Source: Bacteroidota bacterium (lineage in GTDB: Bacteria; Bacteroidota; Bacteroidia; Bacteroidales; F082). Taken from it: a DNA stretch of 64,000 nt. Location of the stretch: contig JAEWWJ010000054.1 in assembly GCA_023396415.1 (NCBI GenBank), positions 1 to 64,000 on the forward strand. The letters are read 5' to 3'. The notes below the pieces were generated by a model. It ran no database searches. It had not been told where the DNA came from and worked only from the letters and a program-made list of their open reading frames with translations. Positions 16,559 through 25,269 of this stretch are shown here, piece after piece. Numbering within the stretch: the stretch's first letter is position 1; the number at the start of each line of letters is the position of its first letter. The position numbers were made by a program, and so were the translations under genes.

Positions 16559-17605
16559 TTATAACTCGCCGTGTGTTGAAATCTGTTCAAACTCGCTGAG
16601 GTCAACAATCATATCCCAAGCATACCTGATGAACATTTTTCCTACTTCGTAGTGTTTGTAAGCTTCAGTAGGCCAGCCCATTGCCATTCTCATTAGGGCT
16701 TCGGGTATGTTTTGGCCCACACCAACGGAAAGGTAAATCCAAGCCGGCATTCGTGGATTGATCTCCAAGAGATAATAATCTCCGCTCTTGTTTTTCATCA
16801 GCTCCAGCTCAAAACCACCACGCCATTGCGTTGATTTCAGAAAATGTTCGGTGAGTGCAAGAACCTGCTTGTCGGCAATGGAAATACCACCCCAAGCCTT
16901 GCCTTTGTCGGTGATGTATTGTTTACGCATGGGCACTGCCGCCATCATATTGCCTTTGCCGTCGCCCAAGCCGGTAACATTGTATTCTGTACCGTGAATA
17001 AACTCCTGAATGATGATGGGCAAACCCCATTTGGCTGAGATTTTGTTAAAAGCAGCCTTTGTCTGATCGAAGTTGTAAGCCAAAATGGCATCGTAATATT
17101 TTCCTTTTACCACCAAAGGCCAGTTGTAATCTCTTTCAAGGGCTTGGGCTTCCATCACATTATAAATGGCTTTGCTGCGTGGCACGTGGATGTCGTATTT
17201 CTTTCCGAAGTCGTTTAAATTCACTTTATGACGTTCTTCAAACTGATCCATAGTAGGCAAAAAGGTGTGAATTCCCATGCTTTTCAGCTTTTTTTCCAGC
17301 TTGATGAATGAATACAGCTCGGCATCGAAGTTGGGAATGATGGCATCGAGTTTTTCAATTTCATGAATATACTCCAATCGCGACATCAACACCTCCGTTC
17401 CTGTTGAGGGATAAGGAATTTGGTAGGTTTTGTCAACGAGATCGTGCATATAAATACCCGGTTCCAGTGATTCGTAGGACAAGCCAATGATGCGGCAATC
17501 GAAGCTCGCGGCTTCACGCAGTCCACGGATGACAGCTACTCCCGGTCCGGGACTGTCAATGGCATTGAGGCCGCTAACCGCAATGGTAAGTTGAGGCCTA
17601 CTCAT
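16559..17605 (-). CDS. ATP-grasp ligase
   Basis: The 348-residue protein has the ATP-grasp plan. An N-terminal Rossmann-like domain (about 1-115, with GLNAIDSPGPGVAVIRGL) is followed by the ATP-binding region with PLVVKGKYYDA and IIIQEFIHGTEYNVTGLGDG. The Mg ligands E268 (in FELEL), E281 and N283 (in EINPR) are in place. It resembles carbamoyl-phosphate-synthase-type ATP-grasp domains, which activate carboxylates as acyl phosphates and join them to amines. Its first codons overlap the end of the PqqD-like gene by eight bases. With a decarboxylase downstream, amide bond formation between a carboxylate and an amine is plausible; the substrates are not known. Confidence 0.87.
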   Translation of the reverse strand: MSRPQLTIAVSGLNAIDSPGPGVAVIRGLREAASFDCRIIGLSYESLEPGIYMHDLVDKTYQIPYPSTGTEVLMSRLEYIHEIEKLDAIIPNFDAELYSFIKLEKKLKSMGIHTFLPTMDQFEERHKVNLNDFGKKYDIHVPRSKAIYNVMEAQALERDYNWPLVVKGKYYDAILAYNFDQTKAAFNKISAKWGLPIIIQEFIHGTEYNVTGLGDGKGNMMAAVPMRKQYITDKGKAWGGISIADKQVLALTEHFLKSTQWRGGFELELMKNKSGDYYLLEINPRMPAWIYLSVGVGQNIPEALMRMAMGWPTEAYKHYEVGKMFIRYAWDMIVDLSEFEQISTHGEL

Positions 17606-17849
17606 CGTCAGATTGTATGAGGCGGTTTTGGCGCAGCATTTCCAAAAAATCGAGCAGATCGCGCTCTACGGTAGCTTCTTCAGTATTGTAGGCTGCTTGT
17701 ATTTCAGTGATAATTTCTGTTTGGCTCAAGCCTTTCCGCAACTGGTTGAGCATTTCCAAACCCACCGGATTCACCGTAAACGATTCGCCCGATCCGGGAT
17801 TGAAAACGAAGCCGTTGTCGCTAACCGCAATATTATTTTTTATTTTCAT
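17598..17849 (-). CDS. PqqD-like small protein
   Basis: This 83-residue protein starts at ATG 17849; a TTG nine codons upstream is less likely. It has the PqqD winged-helix pattern: FVFNPGSGESFTVNPVGLEML, then a three-helix region with L-S-Q-T-E-I-I-T-E-I and a C-terminal FLEMLRQNRLIQ. PqqD-like proteins are peptide-recognition elements that present precursor peptides to modifying enzymes, but many stand-alone copies have no known partner. It is the first gene of the tightly packed operon and overlaps the ATP-grasp gene by eight bases. No precursor peptide gene was found beside it. Confidence 0.78.
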   Translation of the reverse strand: MKIKNNIAVSDNGFVFNPGSGESFTVNPVGLEMLNQLRKGLSQTEIITEIQAAYNTEEATVERDLLDFLEMLRQNRLIQSDDE

Positions 17850-17916
17850 GGCTACTTTTAGTTTTGTGGATTGCAAAATTCATTCTTTCGTTTTTGATGG
17901 GTATCATGGAATTCTT

Positions 17917-18537
17917 TTATTGTTGTGTAAAATTTTCGGTTAATGGATCGTCAACATGGGATACTAAACGTATCCCAAGACGCTCTTTTTCGGGTAAAAT
18001 TTTGTATTCGGAAACAGAGTAGCCTGTAATTTGCTTGAATTGCGTGGACAGGTATTGCACGCTGCTATAGCCCATTATATAGGCTATTTCGCTCAAGCTA
18101 AGTTCTTCCGATTGTATCAACTCTTTTACTTTTTCTATCCTCTGTAGGATGATATATTTTTCAAGGGTAATTTTTTCTATGCGCGAAAAAACACTGGAGA
18201 GGTGTTGGTAGCTTTTATTGAAACGGCTCACGATAAAATCTGAGTTGCGAACCATAGCGTTGTAAGTGGTGTGATGCACCAACTCAACAATCACCTGTTT
18301 CATTTCTTCAACAAGTAGTTGATCCTTATCTTGAATTACCTTAAAATCCAAGTCGTGAAAAACAGCAATAATCTGTTCTTCCGTAAGCACCAAAGGATCA
18401 TAAGCTACGGTTACATCGCCTAACTTCGCCTTTGTTACCTCAACACCGAGACGATTCAGTTCGATGATGAGTAATTTTAAGCAACAATCGCTCAGCATAT
18501 TGCTGAGGTTGAAATGTTGATGAAGTTTTTTGTTCAA
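17917..18537 (-). CDS. AraC-family regulator with HMA-like N-terminal domain
   Basis: The 206-residue protein has an N-terminal ferredoxin-like domain (about 1-70) resembling heavy-metal-associated domains: MLSDCCLKLLIIELNRLGV followed by ITEEQI-like spacing and VFHDLDFKVI. Its cysteines are adjacent (CC, residues 17-18) rather than CxxC. The C-terminal half (about 95-185) is an AraC-type DNA-binding domain with LSLSEIAYIMGYSSVQYLSTQF. The start is TTG, because an in-frame stop lies just upstream and the HMA strand needs these residues. It is 67 bases upstream of the PqqD-like gene on the same strand, so it may control or be cotranscribed with that operon. The effector is unknown; metal binding through CC is uncertain. 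Confidence 0.8.
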   Translation of the reverse strand: MNKKLHQHFNLSNMLSDCCLKLLIIELNRLGVEVTKAKLGDVTVAYDPLVLTEEQIIAVFHDLDFKVIQDKDQLLVEEMKQVIVELVHHTTYNAMVRNSDFIVSRFNKSYQHLSSVFSRIEKITLEKYIILQRIEKVKELIQSEELSLSEIAYIMGYSSVQYLSTQFKQITGYSVSEYKILPEKERLGIRLVSHVDDPLTENFTQQ

Positions 18538-18559
18538 GGATTCTTTTTTTCTACTTCAG

Positions 18560-18567
18560 CAAAAATA
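18560..18567 (-). promoter_or_regulatory. -7 promoter element for the AraC/PqqD operon
   Basis: The minus strand reads TATTTTTG, an exact TAnnTTTG match 23 bases upstream of the TTG start at 18537. No convincing -33 TTG is seen at normal spacing. Confidence 0.42.
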
Positions 18568-18633
18568 GCCCTTTTCATGGTGAGGGGTGTACAGGATTGC
18601 ACCAAAGATGTGCAAGATTTTACCCTAAAAACA

Positions 18634-18660
18634 AAAAAACACCTGCTTGAGGTGTTTTTG
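18634..18660 (-). terminator. Intrinsic terminator after fabH
   Basis: The arms AACACCT and AGGTGTT flank a short loop and are followed on the minus strand by a run of T. It lies 28 bases beyond the fabH stop and ends the DUF177-rpmF-plsX-fabH operon before the AraC gene. Confidence 0.75.
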
Positions 18661-18687
18661 TGATAAAAGTATTTTTAAATCTACAGC

Positions 18688-19686
18688 TTACTTTGAATCG
18701 TATGCCCATTTTAGATAGATAGCTCCCCAAGTAAAACCTCCGCCAAAAGCTGCAAAAACAATGTTGTCCCCTTTTCGCAATTGTTTTTCCCATTCCCAAA
18801 CACATAGCGGTAGGGTGCCGTTGGTGGTATTGCCATAGCGTTCGATATTGATCATCACTTGTTCTTTTTCAATGCCCATCCGCCTTGCGATGGCCTCAAT
18901 GATGCGCATATTGGCTTGGTGCGGCACCAGCCAAGCAATGTCATCGGAGCTCAGTTGGTTTTTTTCCATGATGGCAACTGCCACATCAGCCATATTGGTA
19001 ACCGCAAATTTGAATACCGGCTGTCCTTCTTGATAGATATAATGCTCACGAGCGTCTATAGTTTCGTGGGTGGGTGGCTTAGCCGATCCTCCTGCTTTTT
19101 GATGCAAATGTGCCATTCCCGAACCATTGGTGTGCATCAATGAATCTATAATACCCAGTTCTTCGGTAGTAGGCTCCAGCAAAAAAGCACCTCCGCCATC
19201 GCCAAAAATAACACAAGTGGCCCTGTCGGTATAATCAACAATTGACGACATTTTATCTGCGCCAACCACAACCACCTTTTTGTGGGTTCCGCTTTCAATA
19301 AACTTTGAGGCAGTAACCAAGGCATACAAAAAGCCTGAGCAGGCCGCGTTCATATCGAAGCTGAAGGCGTTTGTGATGCCACAATTATGACTGATGATGT
19401 TGGCCGTGGCCGGAAACTGCATATCCGGAGTTACGGTAGCACAAATAAGCAAGTCCACTTCGTCAGGCGAAGTACCTGTTTTTTCGAGAAGTCCTTTCAC
19501 GGCATGTGTGCCAATAACCGAGGTTCCTTGGCCCACACCTTTTAGGATATGACGCTCTTTGATGCCTGTTCGGCTCATGATCCACTCATCGGTGGTATCA
19601 ACCATTTTTTCTAATTCCGCGTTGGTTAAAAGGTCTTCCGGAACCCACGCGTGAATGCCTGTTACAGCAGCTCTTACTTTTTTCAT
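18688..19686 (-). CDS. fabH: Beta-ketoacyl-ACP synthase III
   Basis: The 332-residue enzyme condenses acetyl-CoA with malonyl-ACP to start fatty acid synthesis. The catalytic triad is visible: C116 in NAACSGFLYAL, histidine in VPHQANMRIIEA and asparagine in ERYGNTTNGTLPL. The terminal GGGFTWGAIYLKW is typical. I used ATG 19686 because the longer frame would need a TTG nine bases upstream. It is last in DUF177-rpmF-plsX-fabH, 29 bases after plsX, a conserved bacterial cluster linking phospholipid and fatty acid synthesis to ribosome genes. Length and motifs are normal. Confidence 0.96.
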   Translation of the reverse strand: MKKVRAAVTGIHAWVPEDLLTNAELEKMVDTTDEWIMSRTGIKERHILKGVGQGTSVIGTHAVKGLLEKTGTSPDEVDLLICATVTPDMQFPATANIISHNCGITNAFSFDMNAACSGFLYALVTASKFIESGTHKKVVVVGADKMSSIVDYTDRATCVIFGDGGGAFLLEPTTEELGIIDSLMHTNGSGMAHLHQKAGGSAKPPTHETIDAREHYIYQEGQPVFKFAVTNMADVAVAIMEKNQLSSDDIAWLVPHQANMRIIEAIARRMGIEKEQVMINIERYGNTTNGTLPLCVWEWEKQLRKGDNIVFAAFGGGFTWGAIYLKWAYDSK

Positions 19687-19715
19687 TCCACTCAATACGT
19701 TTGAAAGCTCATGTG

Positions 19716-20669
19716 CTATAAAGGAAAGTCCTGAACAGCATCATTGATTTTTTGATTCAACTTTGACAAGGCAAGATTTCTAGCCAGCAAAACCATGTTT
19801 TTTATGGCCAAAGCGCTACTTATACCGTGTCCAAGAACTACATTCCCATTGATTCCGATAATCGGACTGCCGCCTTGCAATTCGTAATTGAAGCGGCTAA
19901 AATAATCATCGAGCAAGCCTCTTTTTTCCATGATGCGGTACATGGCTTGAATTTGCTTGATGACGATATTGCCTGTGAAGCCGTCGCACACCACCACATC
20001 GGTTTTATCGTTGAATAGGTCGCGGCCTTCAACGTTACCAATGAAATTATAATTGCTGGCTTCTTTCATTAACTGAAAGGTGGATTGAACAAGCAGATTG
20101 CCTTTTTTCTCCTCTTCGCCAATGCTCAACAAACCCACTTTAGGGTTTTCGATGTTGAGCACCGATGAAGCAAAAATAGAACCCAACAAACCGTATTGAA
20201 ACAGCACGTCATGCTTGGCATCGGGATTGGTTCCCACGTCGAGCAAAACACTGAATCCACCGCTTATTTTAGGAATCATCACAACGCTGGCAGGCCTAAT
20301 AACACCTGGAATAGTGTTGATTACGTGTACAGCCCCAACCATCATGGCTCCGCTGTTGCCGGCACTGGCAATAGCGTCAATTTTGGCTTTTTTGAGGTAT
20401 TTAAATCCTTTTACAATGCTGGAATTGGGTTTGGCTTGAAAAGCTTTGATGGGTTTTTCGCCCATGCCAATAACCTCCGGGGCGTGAACCACCTCGGTAA
20501 ACAATGTAAATTGAGGGTTTTGAAGTAGATATGCCTCTATTTTTTCCCGATCACCAAAAAGCACAATTTTCTCGTTCTCTCTGAGTTCAGGAGCCAACAA
20601 CGCTAAGCTGCCCATTGTTACTTCGGGGGCAAAATCGCCCCCTAAGACATCAAGGCCTATGCGTACCAT
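19716..20669 (-). CDS. plsX: Phosphate acyltransferase PlsX
   Basis: The 317-residue protein converts acyl-ACP to acyl phosphate, the acyl donor used by PlsY in the first step of phospholipid synthesis. Family marks include the N-terminal IGLDVLGGDFAPE, ASAGNSGAMMVGA, SVLLDVGTNPDAK, VVCDGFTGNIVIK and the C-terminal GHGISSALAIKNM. Length is normal. It is 41 bases after rpmF and 29 bases before fabH on the same strand. Peripheral membrane association is expected for the family. Nothing unusual is seen. Confidence 0.97.
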   Translation of the reverse strand: MVRIGLDVLGGDFAPEVTMGSLALLAPELRENEKIVLFGDREKIEAYLLQNPQFTLFTEVVHAPEVIGMGEKPIKAFQAKPNSSIVKGFKYLKKAKIDAIASAGNSGAMMVGAVHVINTIPGVIRPASVVMIPKISGGFSVLLDVGTNPDAKHDVLFQYGLLGSIFASSVLNIENPKVGLLSIGEEEKKGNLLVQSTFQLMKEASNYNFIGNVEGRDLFNDKTDVVVCDGFTGNIVIKQIQAMYRIMEKRGLLDDYFSRFNYELQGGSPIIGINGNVVLGHGISSALAIKNMVLLARNLALSKLNQKINDAVQDFPL

Positions 20670-20710
20670 AAAGTTTTGGTCGTGTTCAATCGCACTTAAG
20701 TGGATTTTTG

Positions 20711-20899
20711 TCAGGCGTTCGCGCCTTCCATTACCAACTGACCTTTGTAATAAAGATCACCATCAACATAATAAGCTCTATGATAAAGGTGTACGGCACC
20801 GGTTACGGAGCATTTGGCCACTGTGGGCATTTCAGCTTTATAATGTGTTCTTCTTTTATCCCTTCTTGTAGTGGAATGTCTTCTTTTAGGATGTGGCAT
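20711..20899 (-). CDS. rpmF: 50S ribosomal protein L32
   Basis: The 62-residue protein begins MPHPKRRHSTTRRDKRRTHY, the bL32 N-terminus. Only one cysteine is present (VAKCSVTG), so this is the zinc-free form rather than the four-cysteine type. It is part of the large ribosomal subunit. The gene is in the standard position between DUF177 and plsX, 30 bases after the former. Confidence 0.97.
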   Translation of the reverse strand: MPHPKRRHSTTRRDKRRTHYKAEMPTVAKCSVTGAVHLYHRAYYVDGDLYYKGQLVMEGANA

Positions 20900-20929
20900 T
20901 TTTGTACTATTTAATGTTATTATTAAAGT

Positions 20930-21451
20930 CTATGATAAGTTTCTCAATTTTTGAAGGGCTTCCCAACGCGGGTCGGAGGCTTCTTCTTTTCTCATTTGTT
21001 CCAAACGTTTCAACACTTCTGGGTTGCAGGTCGAACTCCCATCCGCATTGTCAGGATGTATCTTTCGGTAAGGCAACAGCAAAATGGTGTATTCATACAA
21101 TAAATGGCTGATGTCGAACTCATGCAAATCAACAGGTATGGTAAGAACTTCGTCCGATTCTTCTTCGTAGTGCTGGCCGTATTTTAAAATTAGCTCTTGT
21201 TCGCCTTCTACTTCTTGCCGAAAATTGTCACCACAACGATCGCAATCAACGGCCATCCAACCTTTTATGCTAAAACGTAATTCAATCATATTGTCACGCT
21301 TGGCCAAAAGCAAGTCAACTTTCAACTGGGCATCTAACACTTCTTCATCAGCATGAAGCTCGAAAAAGGGACGCTCAAGGGCGAAAGTATAACGCGTTTC
21401 GCCTAAGGGCAAACCGACCAACGGCAACATGAATTCACGTGCATATTTCAC
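20930..21451 (-). CDS. DUF177 (YceD-like) protein
   Basis: The 173-residue protein is the usual partner of rpmF. It contains the DUF177 core with a D-C-D-R-C-G motif near residue 70, an acidic middle, and the HEFDISHLLYEYTILLLPYRKIHP segment. In other bacteria this family affects 23S rRNA accumulation; its biochemical role is not settled. A GTG start (21451) is chosen because the residues KYAREFMLPLVGLPLG match the usual start of the family. It is the first gene of the operon, with a strong promoter match directly upstream. Confidence 0.9.
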   Translation of the reverse strand: MKYAREFMLPLVGLPLGETRYTFALERPFFELHADEEVLDAQLKVDLLLAKRDNMIELRFSIKGWMAVDCDRCGDNFRQEVEGEQELILKYGQHYEEESDEVLTIPVDLHEFDISHLLYEYTILLLPYRKIHPDNADGSSTCNPEVLKRLEQMRKEEASDPRWEALQKLRNLS

Positions 21452-21477
21452 TTCAAACCACTTTTAAAATCGGGCGG

Positions 21478-21509
21478 CAAAGATAGATAATTATCTGAAT
21501 GGATACAAA
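21478..21509 (-). promoter_or_regulatory. Promoter of the DUF177-rpmF-plsX-fabH operon
   Basis: The minus strand has TATCTTTG (21485-21478) as the -7 element and TTTG (21509-21506) as the -33 element, 20 bases apart. Both fit the Bacteroidota consensus, and the start codon is 27 bases downstream. Confidence 0.75.
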
Positions 21510-21683
21510 TTAATGTTAAATGTTCTACTTCAACACCATGAAGCTCTATAACATACCTTTGTCAACTGGTTTTATTGTGTTTCCAAAATGGTGTTTCGTT
21601 TCCTGATTGGCGTCCAATACCTCAATCACCAAAACTTTAGCAGTTGTCCAGAGAAAATTACCTCAACAACATCCTTATTTTAC

Positions 21684-21691
21684 TACCTTTG
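21684..21691 (+). promoter_or_regulatory. -7 promoter element for ileS
   Basis: TACCTTTG is an exact TAnnTTTG match 35 bases upstream of the ileS ATG. No clear -33 TTG is present at the usual distance. Confidence 0.6.
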
Positions 21692-21725
21692 CACCCAATT
21701 TTTTCTTATAGCTATATAGCAGGAA

Positions 21726-24700
21726 ATGAATACTATGAGTAAGTACAAAGAATATAAGCAGCTCAATCTCACCCAAACAGGAAACGATGTTCGTCGCTTT
21801 TGGGAAGATAATGACATTTTTAAAAAGAGTCTCGACACCAGAGTGAATGGTGAATCTTACGTGTTTTATGAAGGTCCGCCTTCAGCTAATGGTGTTCCGG
21901 GCATTCACCACGTGATGGCTCGTGCCATTAAAGACATTTTTTGCCGCTACCAAACCCTGAAGGGGAAATATGTGCAACGCAAAGCCGGTTGGGACACCCA
22001 TGGTCTTCCCGTGGAAATTAGCGTTGAAAAAACACTCGGCATCACCAAAGACGACATTGGAAAGAAAATTTCGGTGGAGGAATACAACCAAGCCTGCCGG
22101 ACTGAAGTGATGAAATACAAAGACCTTTGGGATGAACTCACAAAAAAAATGGGATACTGGGTTGATCTTGAACATCCTTATATAACTTTCGACAACAAAT
22201 ACATCGAAACTGTTTGGTACCTACTTTCGCAACTTTTCAACAAAGGATTGCTGTACAAAGGTTATACCATCCAGCCTTATTCGCCGGCTGCCGGAACGGG
22301 CTTGAGCACGCATGAACTCAACCAACCCGGCTGCTATCGCGATGTGAAAGACACTTCTGCAACAGTACAGTTTGAAATTATTACAGGCCAACACACCCGT
22401 TTTCTTCAGGCCGACGCTCAACTGCCGGTGCATATTTTAGCTTGGACCACCACACCTTGGACCCTGCCCAGCAATACCGCCTTGGCGGTGGGTGCAGGCA
22501 TCGAATATGTGTTGGTGAAAACCTTTAATCCATACAGCGGACTACCAATACAGGTTATCTTAGCAAAGGATTTGGTAGCAGCTTATTTTGATGAAAAAAT
22601 GCTAGATCAAGATCCTGACACTTACAAAACAGGCGACAAAAAAATACCTTATACGATCGTTTCACAGTTTAAAGGCGCACAATTGGCAGGCATTGCCTAT
22701 CACCAACTCATCCCTTGGATTCAACCTATGGGCGACGCTTTTAAGGTAATATTAGGCGATTTTGTTACCACAAGCGATGGAACTGGAATTGTGCACATTG
22801 CACCAACTTTTGGTGCTGACGACGACAGAGTTGCCAAAACAACTGGCATTGCCCCACTATTACTCATTGATGCAGAAGGAAGTCGCAGACCAATGGTAGA
22901 TCTCAGAGGTCGTTTTTACCCGATTGAAAATCTTGATCAAGCTTTTGTGGCTTCTTACGTGAACCAAGAAATCTATTCAGAATACGCCGGTCGTTTTGTG
23001 AAAAATGATTTCGACAATCAAGCCGTGGCCGATGCCCCCACCCTCGATGTGGACCTTTCGGTGATGCTCAAAAAAGAAAACAAAGCTTTCCGCATCGAAA
23101 AGTATGTCCACAGCTATCCCCATTGCTGGAGAACCGACAAACCTATATTATATTATCCGCTCGACAGCTGGTTCATCCGTACAACTGCTTACCGCGAACG
23201 GATGATTGAGTTGAATAAAACGATCAACTGGAAACCCAAAGCCACAGGCGAAGGACGCTTCGGTAATTGGCTCGAAAATTTGGTTGACTGGAACCTTTCG
23301 CGCTCACGGTTTTGGGGCGTGCCATTGCCCATTTGGACAACCGAAGACAAAACCGAACAGCGCTGCTTTGGCTCTGTGGCCGAACTAAAAACTGCTGTTG
23401 ACGATGCAGTGAAAGCCGGTCTCATGGAATCAAATCCGTTTGCAGATTTTGTAAGTGGCTCAACCACTGACGAGAATTACCAAAGCTTCGACCTTCATCG
23501 GCCCTATGCCGACCGCATTGTGCTGGTTTCTCCACAAGGAAAACCGATGTACCGCGAACTGGATTTGATTGACGTTTGGTTCGATTCAGGAGCCATGCCT
23601 TATGCGCAGATGCACTATCCTTTTGAGAACAACAACGATTTTCATGGTAACTTTCCCGCTGATTTTATCGCCGAAGGAGTGGATCAAACAAGAGGATGGT
23701 TTTTTACACTTCACGCCATTGCAGTGATGTTGTTCGACTCGGTTGCGTTTAAAACTGTTGTTTCCAATGGATTGGTACTTGACAAAAATGGCAACAAAAT
23801 GTCGAAACGACTCGGCAATGCTGTTGATCCTTTTGAAACCATTGAGAAATATGGTCCTGATGCCACACGCTGGTACATGATCACCAACGCACAACCATGG
23901 GACAACCTCAAATTCGATCTCAGTGGCCTTGATGAAGTGCGTCGTAAATTTTTTGGAACGCTATACAACACCTACGCTTTTTTTGCTTTGTATGCTAACA
24001 TTGATGGGTTTAGCTACAACGAAAACGATATTCCTCATGCCGAACGCCCCGAAATTGACCGTTGGATACTTTCAGAATTGAACTCATTGGTAGAAACCGT
24101 GGATGAAGCCTACAACAATTATGAACCAACGCGCGCCGGAAGATCCATTCAAGAGTTTGTGGATGAACACCTTAGCAATTGGTATGTCCGCCTCTCGCGC
24201 CGACGCTTCTGGAAAGGCAATTATTCTAATGATAAAATTTCGGCTTATCAAACCTTATATAAATGCTTAATTACCATTGCTAAACTGGCCTCACCTATCG
24301 CACCTTTCTTTAGTGAGCAGTTATATCGCGACCTTAATTTGGTTACCAACAAAGAGCCTTTTGAATCGGTGCATTTGGCCGTTTTTCCAATGGCTGACAT
24401 GGCACTCATTGATCGCGATTTGGAGGAAAGGATGGAATTGGCCCAACAATTTTCTTCCATGATTCTTTCTCTGCGCAAAAAAGCCAACATCAGAGTGCGT
24501 CAACCTTTGCAATCCATCATGATTCCTGTGGCTGATGAGCGGATGAAGCAACAACTTCAAGGCGTTGAAAACCTGATTCTTTCTGAAGTAAACGTAAAAG
24601 AAATCAATTACCTCAATGCCGATAATGGTGTTCTGATCAAGAAAATTAAACCGAATTTTAAAGCTTTGGGGCCACGCTACGGAAAGTTGATGAAAGAAAT

Positions 24701-25166
24701 TGCCTTGGTGTTGGAAGGCTATTCGCAATTTGATATACGATCGTTGGAGGTCAATGGCACACAAAATATTGATGTTGCCGGACAATCCATTGAGTTAACG
24801 CGCGAAGATGTGGAAATTACTACCGATGACATTCCCGGCTGGACGGTAGTGGCACAAGACAAGCTCACCGTTGCACTCGACATCACCCTTACCGATGCCT
24901 TGATTCAAGAAGGATTGGTGAGGGAGTTGGTAAACAGGGTTCAAAACATGCGAAAGGATGCTGGCCTTGAAGTGACCGACCACATTTTGCTTGAAGTGCA
25001 AGCCTCCGAAAAAGTTATTGCAGCAATTCAAAAATTTGAAGCTTATATCTGTTCCGAAACGCTTGGAATACTGCAAATTGTTGCAGCCCATGTTGATTTA
25101 GATATGGTTGAAAATGAGCTTGTTGAAAACATCACTGCGAATATCCGAATCACCAAAGCTAAATAA
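21726..25166 (+). CDS. ileS: Isoleucine-tRNA ligase, long form
   Basis: The 1146-residue class I synthetase charges tRNA-Ile. The HIGH signature is a GIHH variant (residues 59-62), and the KMSKS loop reads KMSKR (691-695). WTTTPWTLPSN marks the editing domain, and DVWFDSGAMPYAQ and EGVDQTRGWFFTLHA mark the catalytic core. The C-terminal half is the anticodon-binding region with no zinc-binding cysteine cluster at the end. Length and signature place it in the eukaryote-like IleS2 group, whose members are often less sensitive to mupirocin; that property is from family knowledge and not tested here. It is followed by the DksA-like gene after 103 bases. Confidence 0.97.
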   Translation: MNTMSKYKEYKQLNLTQTGNDVRRFWEDNDIFKKSLDTRVNGESYVFYEGPPSANGVPGIHHVMARAIKDIFCRYQTLKGKYVQRKAGWDTHGLPVEISVEKTLGITKDDIGKKISVEEYNQACRTEVMKYKDLWDELTKKMGYWVDLEHPYITFDNKYIETVWYLLSQLFNKGLLYKGYTIQPYSPAAGTGLSTHELNQPGCYRDVKDTSATVQFEIITGQHTRFLQADAQLPVHILAWTTTPWTLPSNTALAVGAGIEYVLVKTFNPYSGLPIQVILAKDLVAAYFDEKMLDQDPDTYKTGDKKIPYTIVSQFKGAQLAGIAYHQLIPWIQPMGDAFKVILGDFVTTSDGTGIVHIAPTFGADDDRVAKTTGIAPLLLIDAEGSRRPMVDLRGRFYPIENLDQAFVASYVNQEIYSEYAGRFVKNDFDNQAVADAPTLDVDLSVMLKKENKAFRIEKYVHSYPHCWRTDKPILYYPLDSWFIRTTAYRERMIELNKTINWKPKATGEGRFGNWLENLVDWNLSRSRFWGVPLPIWTTEDKTEQRCFGSVAELKTAVDDAVKAGLMESNPFADFVSGSTTDENYQSFDLHRPYADRIVLVSPQGKPMYRELDLIDVWFDSGAMPYAQMHYPFENNNDFHGNFPADFIAEGVDQTRGWFFTLHAIAVMLFDSVAFKTVVSNGLVLDKNGNKMSKRLGNAVDPFETIEKYGPDATRWYMITNAQPWDNLKFDLSGLDEVRRKFFGTLYNTYAFFALYANIDGFSYNENDIPHAERPEIDRWILSELNSLVETVDEAYNNYEPTRAGRSIQEFVDEHLSNWYVRLSRRRFWKGNYSNDKISAYQTLYKCLITIAKLASPIAPFFSEQLYRDLNLVTNKEPFESVHLAVFPMADMALIDRDLEERMELAQQFSSMILSLRKKANIRVRQPLQSIMIPVADERMKQQLQGVENLILSEVNVKEINYLNADNGVLIKKIKPNFKALGPRYGKLMKEIALVLEGYSQFDIRSLEVNGTQNIDVAGQSIELTREDVEITTDDIPGWTVVAQDKLTVALDITLTDALIQEGLVRELVNRVQNMRKDAGLEVTDHILLEVQASEKVIAAIQKFEAYICSETLGILQIVAAHVDLDMVENELVENITANIRITKAK

Positions 25167-25269
25167 TTTGCACTTTTGAAACGAAAAACAACCAATCATC
25201 ACTAAATTGTACTAAATTTATGGCGGATTCATGCTATGAATTGTTGGAAGAAATTAAAAATTGAAGGCC

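Noticed and set aside
17850..17916. Possible RiPP precursor peptide gene beside the PqqD-like gene
   Set aside because: The gap is only 67 bases and holds no suitable frame; other gaps in the operon are too short as well.
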